NCBI RefSeq assembly: GCF_001187535.1
Contig: NZ_LFIO01000064.1
Coordinates: 1 to 64,000 of the forward strand
Source of the DNA: Rhizobium ecuadorense
GTDB lineage: Bacteria; Pseudomonadota; Alphaproteobacteria; Rhizobiales; Rhizobiaceae
DNA: 64,000 nucleotides
Direction: 5' to 3'
Below, in pieces: positions 36,917 through 45,917 of this stretch. The notes under the pieces are model-generated. The model was not told the origin of the DNA and made no database searches. It saw only the letters and a program-made list of their open reading frames with translations. A program made the translations under genes and the position numbers. Position 1 is the first letter of the stretch, and each line of letters opens with the position of its first letter.

Positions 36917-38134
36917 ATGACGACCACGACACAGACGAAAATTGAGCCCGCAGCCGCGATCCCCCCAACGGAGCACGTTGACGGCAAGACAAATTGGCGA
37001 CGCTTGTTCGGCCTGCGTGAGAGAGGTGTGTACTACGCACTGTTGCTGCTCATTGCTGTGCTGACAATTCTGACAACTTACCTTGGCCAGACCAATTACC
37101 TCAGCCTGCTCAACCTCTCCAATGTCGTCTACCAGTCATCGCTGATGGCAATCATGGCGGTGGCGATGACCGTGGTCCTGATTAGTGGCAACTTTGATCT
37201 TTCTGTCGCTTCTGTCGCAGCTCTTGCTGCCGTTGTTCTCATCGGGAACGCTGACGCCATTGGCTTTGTGCCTGCCGCAGCGCTTGCGCTTGCCGTCGCC
37301 ATGGGTGTTGGTCTGCTGAATGGTGTGATCGTTCAATATGTCGGGATCAACGCTTTCATCGTAACACTAGGCACGATGACGGCGGTGCGCGGCCTGGTAT
37401 TGATTTACACCGACGGCCGCTCATTGTCGGCCGGCAATCCCGACGTGATTGCTGCCATGAGAGCCTTTGAGGGAGGGCGACACGAGGTCTTTTGGTTCGT
37501 GCTCGTGACCGGAGTGTTGTTGCTTGCGCTGGGCGCGATCGGGCTTTTCAAGAGCTGGAGCGCGGGCAAGGCCTTGCGGCCCTCCGCCTTCGGAATGGCA
37601 ATTGGCGGTATCCTATTCCTGTTGATTGCCTATGCATCGGACGGTGAAGTCTCCTTGCGCAACCCGGTGCTTTACCTGGCAATCTTCACGGCCATCGTCT
37701 GGGTGGTCCTCAGCTTCACCATGGTGGGGCGCCGCCTATACGCGGTCGGTGGCAATCCCGAGGCGGCCCGTCTGTCCGGCATCAATGTCATGCGATACAA
37801 GCTTCTCGCCTTCGTATTCTGCAGCGGCACTGCAGGATTTGCCGGTATTTTGTTTGCAAGCCGACTTCGGTCCATCAATCCAGCGGGTTTGCAAGGCGCC
37901 GAACTTACCGTGATCGCCGCGGCCATTCTTGGCGGAACGTCGTTGTTCGGCGGTGCGGGCAGTGTCATCAAGACGCTTGCCGGCGCGCTTCTGCTTTTTT
38001 CCCTGACGAATGGCTTCAACATGCTCAATCTAGGGGCAAACTGGCAGGGGTTGATCGAGGGCATTGTGGTCGTGGTCGCGGCAGCGATCTATACGGTTGG
38101 CGACAACAAATCGAAATCGAAGACGGGCGGCTAA
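36917..38134 (+). CDS. Sugar ABC transporter permease (RbsC type)
   Basis: 405 residues with about ten membrane helices. Family motifs are MAVAMTVVLISGNFDLSVAS, INAFIVTLGTMTAVRGLVL, VGGNPEAARLSGINV and GTSLFGGAGSVIKTLAGALLL. An unusually long hydrophilic N terminus and an extra hydrophobic segment near residues 190-250 make it longer than RbsC (about 320), resembling the XylH-type permeases of xylose and related pentoses. That similarity hints at a pentose or related ligand, but only weakly. It starts 16 bases after the ATPase gene. Confidence 0.92.
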   Translation: MTTTTQTKIEPAAAIPPTEHVDGKTNWRRLFGLRERGVYYALLLLIAVLTILTTYLGQTNYLSLLNLSNVVYQSSLMAIMAVAMTVVLISGNFDLSVASVAALAAVVLIGNADAIGFVPAAALALAVAMGVGLLNGVIVQYVGINAFIVTLGTMTAVRGLVLIYTDGRSLSAGNPDVIAAMRAFEGGRHEVFWFVLVTGVLLLALGAIGLFKSWSAGKALRPSAFGMAIGGILFLLIAYASDGEVSLRNPVLYLAIFTAIVWVVLSFTMVGRRLYAVGGNPEAARLSGINVMRYKLLAFVFCSGTAGFAGILFASRLRSINPAGLQGAELTVIAAAILGGTSLFGGAGSVIKTLAGALLLFSLTNGFNMLNLGANWQGLIEGIVVVVAAAIYTVGDNKSKSKTGG

Positions 38135-38228
38135 CGAGTCCGACGATGACCAATCGTGTTTTTAGCGCAACGCGGCAAGTCCGTATCGCGCGGCAGATTT
38201 CAACCTTAGAAAAACCGGGCGAGAGACC

Positions 38229-39005
38229 ATGACCAACATACCGACAATCGATTTTACCGGCAAAGTGGCGTTCGTCACCGGCGCAGGCAGTGGTATTGGC
38301 CGTGCGACGGCGGTTGCCTTCGCCAAGGCGGGAGCTTCTGTCACCGCTGTCGATATCAGCGAAAAAGGGCTGGCGGGCACGGTCGAACTGCTTGAAGGTT
38401 TCGGCACCAAGATCCTGCCGATCATCTGCGACGTGACCAGCGGTGACAGCGTCAAGGCGGCGCTTGATGAGACGCTCAAATCCTTTGGGCGGCTGGATGC
38501 TGCGTTCAACAATGCCGGGATCGAGCAACCCGCTCAGCCCCTTGTCGAACTTTCCGAGGAGCTCTTCGACGGTGTTATCGCGGTTAATCTGAAAAGCGTC
38601 TTCCTGTGCATGAAATACCAGCTCGAGATCATGCTACGCCAGGGCAGCGGGGCGATCGTCAACACGGCGTCCGGCGCAGGGGTCCTTGCCATCCGCGGAC
38701 AGTCCAGTTACTGCGCCTCCAAGTTCGGCGTCGTCGCTGTCAGCAAGGTTGCGGCACTCGAAAATGCCGATAAGGGCATCCGGGTCAACGCGATTTGCCC
38801 GGGTATCATCGACACACCCATGATTGCCCGCTACACCGGTGACACCGAGGCAGGCCGCGCCAACATCATCGCTCAGGAACCGATCGGACGGATGGGCCGG
38901 CCCGAAGAGATCGCGGGAACGGTGCTCTGGCTTTGCTCAGACGCTGGCGGCTTCGTAACCGGGCACGCCATGGTCGTGGACGGGGGCCAAACCGCCGGGA
39001 TTTGA
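38229..39005 (+). CDS. Short-chain dehydrogenase/reductase (SDR)
   Basis: 258 residues. It has TGAGSGIG, a conserved aspartate in VTAVDISEKG favouring NAD, NNAGIEQP, IVNTASGAGV, YCASKFG and VVDGGQTAGI. It lies 94 bases after the permease gene, in the same direction, so it probably oxidises the imported sugar or its first product. It is convergent with the MmgE/PrpD gene, with only 11 bases between their stops. Locus A has no equally close copy of this SDR. Confidence 0.9.
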   Translation: MTNIPTIDFTGKVAFVTGAGSGIGRATAVAFAKAGASVTAVDISEKGLAGTVELLEGFGTKILPIICDVTSGDSVKAALDETLKSFGRLDAAFNNAGIEQPAQPLVELSEELFDGVIAVNLKSVFLCMKYQLEIMLRQGSGAIVNTASGAGVLAIRGQSSYCASKFGVVAVSKVAALENADKGIRVNAICPGIIDTPMIARYTGDTEAGRANIIAQEPIGRMGRPEEIAGTVLWLCSDAGGFVTGHAMVVDGGQTAGI

Positions 39006-39016
39006 GATCCCACCGT

Positions 39017-40399
39017 TTAGCCAAGGCATCGGATTAGCTCTGTCGCGTCGGACAGTTGCTCCAATCTCCAGGCGAGGTCTTGCGCCTTCGCCTGGTTTCC
39101 ATCCGCAACAGGTGTGGCAGCAACAGAGCAGCATTCCCGGAACTTGCCGCAAATATCTTCCCAGCTCATCGGATTCTCCGCGTTTCCAGGAACATTGCGG
39201 CCTTCCTCAATCCAATGACGACCGTCGCTGGCAACAATTTCGACGCGGCCCGGCGGCAATTCGAGTTTCCAGTCGAGCGTTGCGTCCCTCACCAGGCCGA
39301 TCTTGCGCCCGATATCAAGGACTTGGGCATCTCGCAGGCCCGCCTCGGAAAAATCAGACACACTCATCCCGCCTCGCGCAATGGCAACGGATACCAGAAA
39401 TGGCAGACTGAACTTGGCATCTGCGAGCGTCGCTGGAGCGCGGCGTTCCTCAAGCGGTTGACACATCAGGTCATGGTAGTCGCCGACGTGCAGCCGAATT
39501 TGTGAAATGTCGTCAAGTTCCAGATGGTTGTTGGTGACAATATCGATGGCCGCTTTCATGTGGCTATGTGCGGTGCCAACACAGGGCCACCGCTTGTAAA
39601 GCGTGCCGGTTCCAAGAAACTCTAGGCCGAGATCGCGAAGAATCTCATGGCGATTATAGCCGCCTGCAAAATACGTATTCATGAAGCCGTATTGGCCCTC
39701 GAACGCCCGATCAATGCCTGAGATGCCCTTCTGTGCCATCATGGCGGCGAGAACCGCACCCTTTGACGAAAAGCCTGCATACATGCCCCGCAAGTCGCTG
39801 CCGCGACCTGCAACCATCTCCATGATGCCGCTGGACTGCATTGTGGCGATGCCCAACGCGTGGCCGATGCTTGAAGCGGAAAGTCGCATAACGCGGCCAG
39901 CTGATGCCGTTGCTGCAAAGACCGCGAGAACGGTGGAGAGATTCCAGTCTTTTTTCCATTCTACATTGCACCGCAACCTAGCGAAAATATCCTGTCCGGC
40001 CGCGACCGCAGCAATAAGGTCACGGCCTGACACGCCACCTTGTCGCTCCGCGACTGCGAAGACAGCCGGTATGATCGAACTCGCCGTGTGCTGTCCCCAG
40101 GGTGTCTGGTCGTCATAGTCGAGGCAATGGGCCAGCGCCCCATTCGCAAGGGCGGCCATTATTGCCGGCGCCCTGCCCCCAAAGCCCAAAAGCGTACAGT
40201 CCGGGGTTCCCCCAGTTTCTTTGACGATATCCACAAGGCCCCGGACTGCGGGTTCCGTTCCGCTTGCAGCGAGAATGACACCCAATGTGTCCAGGATGGT
40301 TTTTTTGGCTGCCATACGCGCGGCATCCGGTAGATCATCAAAGGAGATATTTGCAGCGTAATCCGCGAAATGATGAACAAGGTCGCTTTGATCGGGCAC
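39017..40399 (-). CDS. MmgE/PrpD family protein (2-methylcitrate dehydratase-like)
   Basis: 460 residues from a GTG at 40399 with GGAGGA six bases upstream. Typical features are AAKKTILDTLGVILAASGTEP, GALAHCLDYDD with the active-site region of PrpD, GHALGIA, KRWPCVGTAHSHMKA and LRDAQVLDIGRKIGLVRD. The family dehydrates or epimerises tricarboxylic and related acids (methylcitrate, cis-aconitate decarboxylase). It is the only obvious dehydratase-like gene in locus B and could supply a dehydration step. Divergent from the SDR/lactonase pair, with a dyad between them. Confidence 0.9.
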   Translation of the reverse strand: MPDQSDLVHHFADYAANISFDDLPDAARMAAKKTILDTLGVILAASGTEPAVRGLVDIVKETGGTPDCTLLGFGGRAPAIMAALANGALAHCLDYDDQTPWGQHTASSIIPAVFAVAERQGGVSGRDLIAAVAAGQDIFARLRCNVEWKKDWNLSTVLAVFAATASAGRVMRLSASSIGHALGIATMQSSGIMEMVAGRGSDLRGMYAGFSSKGAVLAAMMAQKGISGIDRAFEGQYGFMNTYFAGGYNRHEILRDLGLEFLGTGTLYKRWPCVGTAHSHMKAAIDIVTNNHLELDDISQIRLHVGDYHDLMCQPLEERRAPATLADAKFSLPFLVSVAIARGGMSVSDFSEAGLRDAQVLDIGRKIGLVRDATLDWKLELPPGRVEIVASDGRHWIEEGRNVPGNAENPMSWEDICGKFRECCSVAATPVADGNQAKAQDLAWRLEQLSDATELIRCLG

Positions 40400-40520
40400 G
40401 TTAGTTCCTCCGGCGGTAAGAGCGATGCTCTCGGGGCCAATTCTTCGAGCAGGATATTTCGCATGTTCCGTCTGGATGAACATCCCGAAGTTTCTGTCTA
40501 AGGCGGACCGAACCGCCAAT

Positions 40521-40541
40521 GCTATAATATTTTCTTATAGC
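40521..40541. promoter_or_regulatory. LysR-type dyad, site 6 (perfect palindrome)
   Basis: GCTATAA-N7-TTATAGC, extended by flanking A and T to nine-base perfect arms. It is the best copy of the motif, 87 bases before the rightward SDR and 121 bases before the leftward MmgE/PrpD gene. It supplies the model for the consensus. Confidence 0.7.
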
Positions 40542-40628
40542 ATTGTTGTACCGCATTGCTTTCGCTGTTCTCATTTGACCGTCAAAGTGAAATCTAGGGG
40601 ACTGCAAACAATCGCGGAGGAGGCGAAC

Positions 40629-41363
40629 GTGGGAATTCTAGCTGACAAGACCGTGTTGATCACCGGGGCACTTGGAACGATCGGAACGGCAATGGTGGCG
40701 CGCTATGCCGAGGAAGGCGCCAGCGTGATCGCTTCAGACCGACCCGGCGTCGACGCTCTGGATGACAGACTTGGCCAAGGCATACGCTATCTGGGCATGG
40801 ACTTGAACGATTTGCCTGGGACGGAACGCGCGGTGGCCGAACTGGCCGACACGGTTGGCGGGATCGATATTCTGGTCAACAACGCCGCCTTCGTGGTGAA
40901 CAAGCCGCATGAAGAGTTTTCGATCGAAGAATACGAGGAGGAAATCCGCGTGAATTCCTCGGCCGCCTTTGTCTTGTCGCGTGCTTGCAGCGTTCATATG
41001 AAGCGCAAGAAATACGGAAAGATCGTCAATCTGATCTCGTTGACCCTCACGGGTCATTGGGAGGGATTTGTTCCCTATATTGCATCCAAGGGGGCTATGT
41101 ACGGCCTGGTCAAAGGCATGGCGCGGGAACTGGGTCATCATGGCATCAATGTCAACGGTATCTCGCCCGGGGCGGTGGTGTCAGATGCCGAGTGGCGCCA
41201 CTTTGGTGAGAAGCGCGAGGCCTATCACCAGTGGATCCTGGAGCGGCAGAGCCTAAAGCGCCGGATCGAGCCTATCGATATCGCAAACCTGGCGATTTTC
41301 CTTTCGTCGTCTCAAGCCGACCTTATCAGTGGGCAGAACATCCATTGCGATGGTGGCTGGTAA
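40629..41363 (+). CDS. SDR-family sugar dehydrogenase-like protein (locus B copy)
   Basis: 244 residues beginning at GTG 40629 after GGAGGAGGCGAAC. Motifs are TGALGTIG, VNNAAFVV, YIASKGA, and the ending GQNIHCDGGW. It is a clear paralogue of the protein at 14905-15648; both keep YHQWILERQS and SLTLTGHW segments, and both neighbour an SMP-30 lactonase gene. The pair would form sugar to lactone to sugar acid. The lactonase gene starts 17 bases after its stop, giving the same transcript. Substrate unknown. Confidence 0.92.
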   Translation: MGILADKTVLITGALGTIGTAMVARYAEEGASVIASDRPGVDALDDRLGQGIRYLGMDLNDLPGTERAVAELADTVGGIDILVNNAAFVVNKPHEEFSIEEYEEEIRVNSSAAFVLSRACSVHMKRKKYGKIVNLISLTLTGHWEGFVPYIASKGAMYGLVKGMARELGHHGINVNGISPGAVVSDAEWRHFGEKREAYHQWILERQSLKRRIEPIDIANLAIFLSSSQADLISGQNIHCDGGW

Positions 41364-41380
41364 ACCAGAGGGAGGACGTC

Positions 41381-42241
41381 ATGGACACCTCGGCTAAGAC
41401 GCTTGAGCCGGTACCTTTTGCGGAGGGTTTCCTGTTTCTCGAAGCGCCAAAATGGCAGCACGACGAGCTTTGGGTCTCCGATGTGTTCGACCACAAGGTC
41501 TATGCGTTGTCGTCCGTTGGCCAGCGCATCAAGACCGTTGAGGTTTCCAATCGCCCTTCCGGGCTTGGGTTTCTGTCGGACGGCAGTCTCATCATTGCTT
41601 CGGCAAAGGACCGCAAATTGCTGCGTTTCGACGGGTCTGCCTTGAGTGAATATGCGGATCTTTCAAATCATGCTGCCGCGTGGCTGAACGATTTTGCCGT
41701 AGACCCGCAGGATCGGATCTACGTCGGCGATTTCGGTTATGATTTCGTGGGTGGTGAGGCGCGAAAGCTGACCAATTTGCACCGGATCGATCCGGACCGG
41801 TCAATTTGTAAAGTGGCCTCCGGCCTTGATTTTCCCAATGGTTCCGTGGTGATCGATCAGGGACGCACCCTGATCGTAGCCGAAACGTGGGAAGCACGGC
41901 TGACCGCGTTTGATATTGGCAACGACGGTCGGCTGACCAATCGGCGCGTTTTTGCTGACCTGAATGGGCGCCAGCCGGATGGAATCTGCGCAGATGCCGA
42001 CGGTGCGATCTGGGCGGGAATCTACAATACCGGTGAGTTCATCCGTGTCCTGGATGGCGGAGCGATCACGCACCGCGTTGCGTTTGAAGGCTCCGGCATA
42101 TCCTGCACAATCGGCGGGAGACAGGGGCACACTCTCTTCATGACAGTATTTCTCGGAACCGATGACGATATGACTGCCGGCAAGCGCAACAGCGCTGTCT
42201 TCATGGTCAATCTGGAAGTTGGCAAGGCCGTTCAGCCTTAA
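41381..42241 (+). CDS. SMP-30/gluconolactonase-family lactonase (locus B copy)
   Basis: 286 residues, six-bladed propeller. SDVFDHKVY, NDFAVDPQDRIYVGDFGYDF, FPNGSVVIDQGRTLIVAETWE and QPDGICADADGAIWAG match metal-binding strands of the family. It resembles the product at 13949-14797 throughout. GGGAGGA stands before ATG 41381. The product should open a sugar lactone made by the preceding SDR. Nineteen bases after its stop comes another LysR-type dyad controlling the next unit. Confidence 0.92.
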   Translation: MDTSAKTLEPVPFAEGFLFLEAPKWQHDELWVSDVFDHKVYALSSVGQRIKTVEVSNRPSGLGFLSDGSLIIASAKDRKLLRFDGSALSEYADLSNHAAAWLNDFAVDPQDRIYVGDFGYDFVGGEARKLTNLHRIDPDRSICKVASGLDFPNGSVVIDQGRTLIVAETWEARLTAFDIGNDGRLTNRRVFADLNGRQPDGICADADGAIWAGIYNTGEFIRVLDGGAITHRVAFEGSGISCTIGGRQGHTLFMTVFLGTDDDMTAGKRNSAVFMVNLEVGKAVQP

Positions 42242-42260
42242 GGCATTCGCCGCAAAGCGG

Positions 42261-42281
42261 GTTATAATTCAAAATTATATC
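42261..42281. promoter_or_regulatory. LysR-type dyad, site 7 (before D-2-hydroxyacid dehydrogenase)
   Basis: GTTATAA-N7-TTATATC, a full match, 87 bases before the dehydrogenase start. The same 87-base spacing to the start is seen at site 6, suggesting a fixed activator geometry. Confidence 0.65.
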
Positions 42282-42368
42282 CAGGGCTGGATTTGACACG
42301 TTGGCGGTTGATCACGACGTGACGCGTCGATAGCGTCCGCACAATCACGAAAGAATAGGTAAGCCGAC

Positions 42369-43307
42369 ATGCAGCCCATCATCGCCTTCCCCGCCCTTGC
42401 GGGTATGACATATCCGCAACTGGAAGGGCGCGACCTGATGCGCATCGTGCCCGGCCTGGATGACATTTCCGCGTTACCGGACGCAGACCGTGCTGCGGTG
42501 CGCGTTGTCATGACCAGCGCGACGCGTGGATGTACCGACGATGTCGCCGCTGTTCTGCCCAACCTTGGTTTCGTCATTTCGCAAGGGGCTGGAAACGACA
42601 AGATCGACCTGGCTGGACTTGAGCGTCGCGGCATAAAGGTGCGGTGCGTCGGCGAAGCGTTGACCGACGATGTCGCGGACCTGGCAATAGCGCTCACCCA
42701 CATGATTTCCCGCAACCTCGTTCGCGCTGACGCGTTTGCGCGCAGTGGGGCTTGGCAACAGGGGCGCTTCGAGGTCGGTGACAGCCTGGTCGGAATGACC
42801 ATGGGGATTGCCGGCCTGAGTGGCCGGATCGGCCAGGCTATTGCAGCACGGGCCAGAGTGTCGCGCATGAAAATTGCAGGTCTAGCTCGCACCTCGAACG
42901 AGGGTCTGGGCGCCTCGCTTCACGACGGATGGCAGGCCTTGGCGCAGGCCAGTGATGTTCTTGTACTAGCTGTGCCGGGAACCGCTGATCTCAAGCATAT
43001 CATCGGTGCTGAGGAACTTGCGGCGCTTGGGCCGAAAGGCCGCCTGGTCAATGTTGGCCGCGGCACGCTCGTCGACACCAACGCCCTGATCGAAGCACTC
43101 GAGAACGGCACGATTGCCGGTGCAGCGCTTGATGTCGTCGATACCGAACCCGCTATCCCTGAAAGGCTGGCTGCATTGCAGAACGTTGTCCTGACGCCGC
43201 ATATTGGCGGCCAAACGTGGGGACAACGCGCGCGTGGCGCAAAGATCGCCGAGGACGAAGTGATCGCCTTTCTAAGGGCAAAGGGTGTCTGGCCGGCAGA
43301 GCGGTAA
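42369..43307 (+). CDS. D-isomer-specific 2-hydroxyacid dehydrogenase
   Basis: 312 residues. The NAD loop is GLSGRIG inside a Rossmann core. The catalytic arginine is in NVGRGTLVDTNAL, the glutamate in VVDTEPAIPE and the histidine in LTPHIGGQTWG. The family includes glyoxylate/hydroxypyruvate reductases and phosphoglycerate dehydrogenase-like enzymes. It may reduce a 2-keto acid fragment produced by the aldolase of this region, or oxidise a D-2-hydroxy acid. An aldehyde dehydrogenase gene follows 82 bases later on the same strand. Confidence 0.92.
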   Translation: MQPIIAFPALAGMTYPQLEGRDLMRIVPGLDDISALPDADRAAVRVVMTSATRGCTDDVAAVLPNLGFVISQGAGNDKIDLAGLERRGIKVRCVGEALTDDVADLAIALTHMISRNLVRADAFARSGAWQQGRFEVGDSLVGMTMGIAGLSGRIGQAIAARARVSRMKIAGLARTSNEGLGASLHDGWQALAQASDVLVLAVPGTADLKHIIGAEELAALGPKGRLVNVGRGTLVDTNALIEALENGTIAGAALDVVDTEPAIPERLAALQNVVLTPHIGGQTWGQRARGAKIAEDEVIAFLRAKGVWPAER

Positions 43308-43389
43308 CAAACCCCATCCTCCAGTACCTAGTCTCAACAGTATCGATCAGCGGCCCGCGGCCGCACGGCTCGAACAAGGACCAATCCGA

Positions 43390-44844
43390 ATGACAGACAC
43401 GCCACGATATTCCTATCCCCGCATCGGCCTGCTGATCGACGGTGAGTGGATCTATGATCGTCCGACCCTTTGCGACGTCGAGAATCCCAGCGACGAGACG
43501 ATCTTGGGGCAGGTTCCGAAGGCCTCGCCCCAAGACCTCCAGAACGCGTTGGAATCGTCGGCGCGTGGCTTTGAGATCTGGCGCAAGACACCGCCGTCTG
43601 AACGTGCTGCCTTGATGCGCAGGGCCGCCGCGCTGGTGCGCGAACGGGCCGCCGCGATCGCCCCGATCTTTACGCTCGAACTGGGCAAGACGCTAAGCGA
43701 ATCTCTGGCCGAGATCGAGCGATCCGCCACATTCCTGGACTGGGACGCCGAGGAACTGCGTCGTATGTACGGCCGCATCGTTCCGACCGATCCGCCAATT
43801 CAGCAATATGTCGTTCGCGAGCCTATCGGCCCGGTCGCTGCATTTACGCCCTGGAACGTCCCCATGAGTGCGCCGTCGCGCAAGATCAGCGCGTCCCTGG
43901 CAGCCGGTTGCTCCATCATCCTCAAGCCTGCTGAAGAGACGCCGGCCACAGCGTGCCTGTTTGCACAATGTTTCCTGGATGCCGGCCTGCCCAAGGGCGT
44001 GCTCAATGTCGTGTTCGGCGATCCCGACGAGGTATCGCGCACGCTTGTGCTGTCACCGATCACGCGGCTGGTGACATTGACCGGATCGATCAATGTCGGC
44101 AAGCATCTGACACGCCTTGCTGTTGAAACGATGAAGCCGGTGTTGATGGAGCTGGGCGGGCACGCGCCCGTGCTGATCGACGAGAACGTCGACGTGGATA
44201 CGGTCGCTCAGATGGCGATCAACTGGAAATTCAGAATGGCGGGGCAGTTCTGCTCGGCGCCATCGCGTTTTCTTATCCACCGATCCGGCTACGAAAAATT
44301 CGTTGAAAGCCTCGCCACCAAGGCAAGCAAGCTGAAGGTAGGGGACGGGTTTATGGATGGCGTTCAGATGGGCCCGCTTGCCAATCGTCGTCGTCTAGCG
44401 GCGATGCAGGATCTTGTGGACGATGCCGTGGCCAGGGGTTCGAGACTTGCGACAGGGGGGCAACGCGTCGGCAATCGCGGCTGGTTCTACGCGCCGACCG
44501 TACTGGCCGATGTCCCACCGGACGCCAGGATCATGAGCGAAGAACCTTTTGGTCCGCTTGCGCCTTGTGCACCGGTCGATTCAATGGACGAAGCTCTGAC
44601 GATCAGCAACAGCCTGAATATGGGGCTTGCGGCATTCGTGTTCACGAATTCCATGGAACGGGCAGATCACCTCAGCAGAGAACTCCAAGTCGGCTCGGTG
44701 GCGCTGAATGTATTTACCAGCCCGGGTGCTGACGCCCCCTTCGGCGGTGTCCGTGAAAGCGGCATCGGCCGGGAAGGAGGACCGGAAATGTATCACAGCT
44801 ACACAGTCGCCAAAACCATTGCTGAACGGCGCGTCCGGGTCTAG
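43390..44844 (+). CDS. Aldehyde dehydrogenase (succinate-semialdehyde/lactaldehyde dehydrogenase type)
   Basis: 484 residues. It has TPWNVPMSAPSRKI in the cofactor channel, LTGSINVG, the general base in MELGGHAPVL, the nucleophile in GQFCSAPSRF and EEPFGPLAP. The arrangement is that of the GabD/lactaldehyde branch. It probably oxidises a short hydroxyaldehyde or semialdehyde. It ends 4 bases before the dyad that precedes the second LysR gene. No conserved residue is missing. Confidence 0.92.
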   Translation: MTDTPRYSYPRIGLLIDGEWIYDRPTLCDVENPSDETILGQVPKASPQDLQNALESSARGFEIWRKTPPSERAALMRRAAALVRERAAAIAPIFTLELGKTLSESLAEIERSATFLDWDAEELRRMYGRIVPTDPPIQQYVVREPIGPVAAFTPWNVPMSAPSRKISASLAAGCSIILKPAEETPATACLFAQCFLDAGLPKGVLNVVFGDPDEVSRTLVLSPITRLVTLTGSINVGKHLTRLAVETMKPVLMELGGHAPVLIDENVDVDTVAQMAINWKFRMAGQFCSAPSRFLIHRSGYEKFVESLATKASKLKVGDGFMDGVQMGPLANRRRLAAMQDLVDDAVARGSRLATGGQRVGNRGWFYAPTVLADVPPDARIMSEEPFGPLAPCAPVDSMDEALTISNSLNMGLAAFVFTNSMERADHLSRELQVGSVALNVFTSPGADAPFGGVRESGIGREGGPEMYHSYTVAKTIAERRVRV

Positions 44845-44848
44845 GCTA

Positions 44849-44869
44849 AGCTATTGAGGTGCTTATACT
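44849..44869. promoter_or_regulatory. LysR-type dyad, site 8 (before LysR B)
   Basis: AGCTATT-N7-TTATACT, 35 bases upstream of the LysR B start. The left arm ends in TT as in site 3, the one upstream of LysR A, so the two regulator promoters share a variant of the pattern. This fits autorepression close to the start. Confidence 0.55.
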
Positions 44870-44904
44870 CCTCTGAGAGAATGAAGAGGAGAAGTGTTCG
44901 TTCA

Positions 44905-45840
44905 ATGACAATGGAAATCGATCCGAAAAAGCTGCTTTACTTCGCAGCCGTCATTGAGCATGGCAGCTTGAACCGTGCTGCAAAACTGCTGGGCGTTTCA
45001 CAGCCAGCTTTGACCACATCGATGGCTCGCCTTGAGGCAGAGGTTGGAATTCAGCTGCTCGAGCGCAGTTCAAAAGGGATCGTTGCCACGCGCAGTGGCG
45101 ATATCCTTTATTGCCACGCAAGGCTCATTCGCGAAGAAATTCAGCTGGCAGAACGTGATCTCTTGAATGCCAGCGATATTCGCAGCGAGTCGATCCGGAT
45201 CGGAAGCCTGCCAAGCCTGGCAAGCAAGATCGTACCCATGGCTTTGAGCAAGTGGCGTGAAACGCACAATGACGGTCACCTTGAGATTGTCGAGAATGCT
45301 CAAGTCGACCTCCTGACCGGCCTGCTGCGCCGCGATTTCGACTTCGTTATCGGCTTCACCAAGGTTTTTGATATGCTGGACGGACTGCGCCAACGGGTGT
45401 TGTTCCGAGACACCCTGTGCGTAATTGCTGGCCCCAACCATCCGCTGCGTTCCCATGCGACGCTCACCTGGAAGGATCTTGTCGCCTATCCCTGGATCAG
45501 TCCGACATCGAGGCGCACGCACACCGTTTTGGAGCACATCATGCAGACGATGGATGCGCCCTTGCCCCAGATTACTGTGTGCGGATCGGTGTCGTTGCTG
45601 AAATCTCTCGTGGCAGAAACCGAACACCTTGCACTCTTACCGGCTCACGCCGTTAGCGAAGAAGTCGCCGAGCAACGTCTTTTTGCACTGCCGTTTTATG
45701 ATCCGACGCTAAACCGAGATATCGCCGTGTTCTTTCGCGAGGGGTATGTGATGGATCAGCCGCGCCGGGACTTGGTGGCGTGCGTGACCGAGGTCGGTCT
45801 GGAGCTCTGCCGCGACAAAAATTTCGACCAGCACGCGTAG
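44905..45840 (+). CDS. LysR-family regulator (paralogue B)
   Basis: 311 residues. The winged helix reads EIDPKKLLYFAAVIE then AAKLLGVSQPALTTSMARLE. The effector domain has IRIGSLPSLASKIVPMAL and DGLRQRVLFRDTL. It is a paralogue of the regulator at 27700-28725 and so may bind the same DNA. ATG 44905 gives the same start as that protein; AGAGGAGAAG lies about 10 bases upstream. It sits at the end of locus B and is convergent with the bicupin gene across a strong terminator. Confidence 0.93.
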   Translation: MTMEIDPKKLLYFAAVIEHGSLNRAAKLLGVSQPALTTSMARLEAEVGIQLLERSSKGIVATRSGDILYCHARLIREEIQLAERDLLNASDIRSESIRIGSLPSLASKIVPMALSKWRETHNDGHLEIVENAQVDLLTGLLRRDFDFVIGFTKVFDMLDGLRQRVLFRDTLCVIAGPNHPLRSHATLTWKDLVAYPWISPTSRRTHTVLEHIMQTMDAPLPQITVCGSVSLLKSLVAETEHLALLPAHAVSEEVAEQRLFALPFYDPTLNRDIAVFFREGYVMDQPRRDLVACVTEVGLELCRDKNFDQHA

Positions 45841-45880
45841 ACGTCCGAGCAATCTCTGAGATGGTTCATCCGGTCAGAGG

Positions 45881-45912
45881 GGTGCTGGCGCAACCGATTT
45901 TGCGCCAGCACC
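45881..45912. terminator. Bidirectional terminator between LysR B and bicupin
   Basis: Perfect 13-base inverted repeat, GGTGCTGGCGCAA with TTGCGCCAGCACC, around a six-base loop. It lies between two convergent stops (45840 and 45918). The flanking T tracts are poor, but the stem is long and exact. Confidence 0.75.
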
Positions 45913-45917
45913 GTTCC

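Noticed and set aside
39000..39012. GGGAT/ATCCC inverted repeat at the end of the SDR gene as terminator
   Set aside because: The five-base stem includes the stop codon region and lacks a T run, so it is too weak to call.
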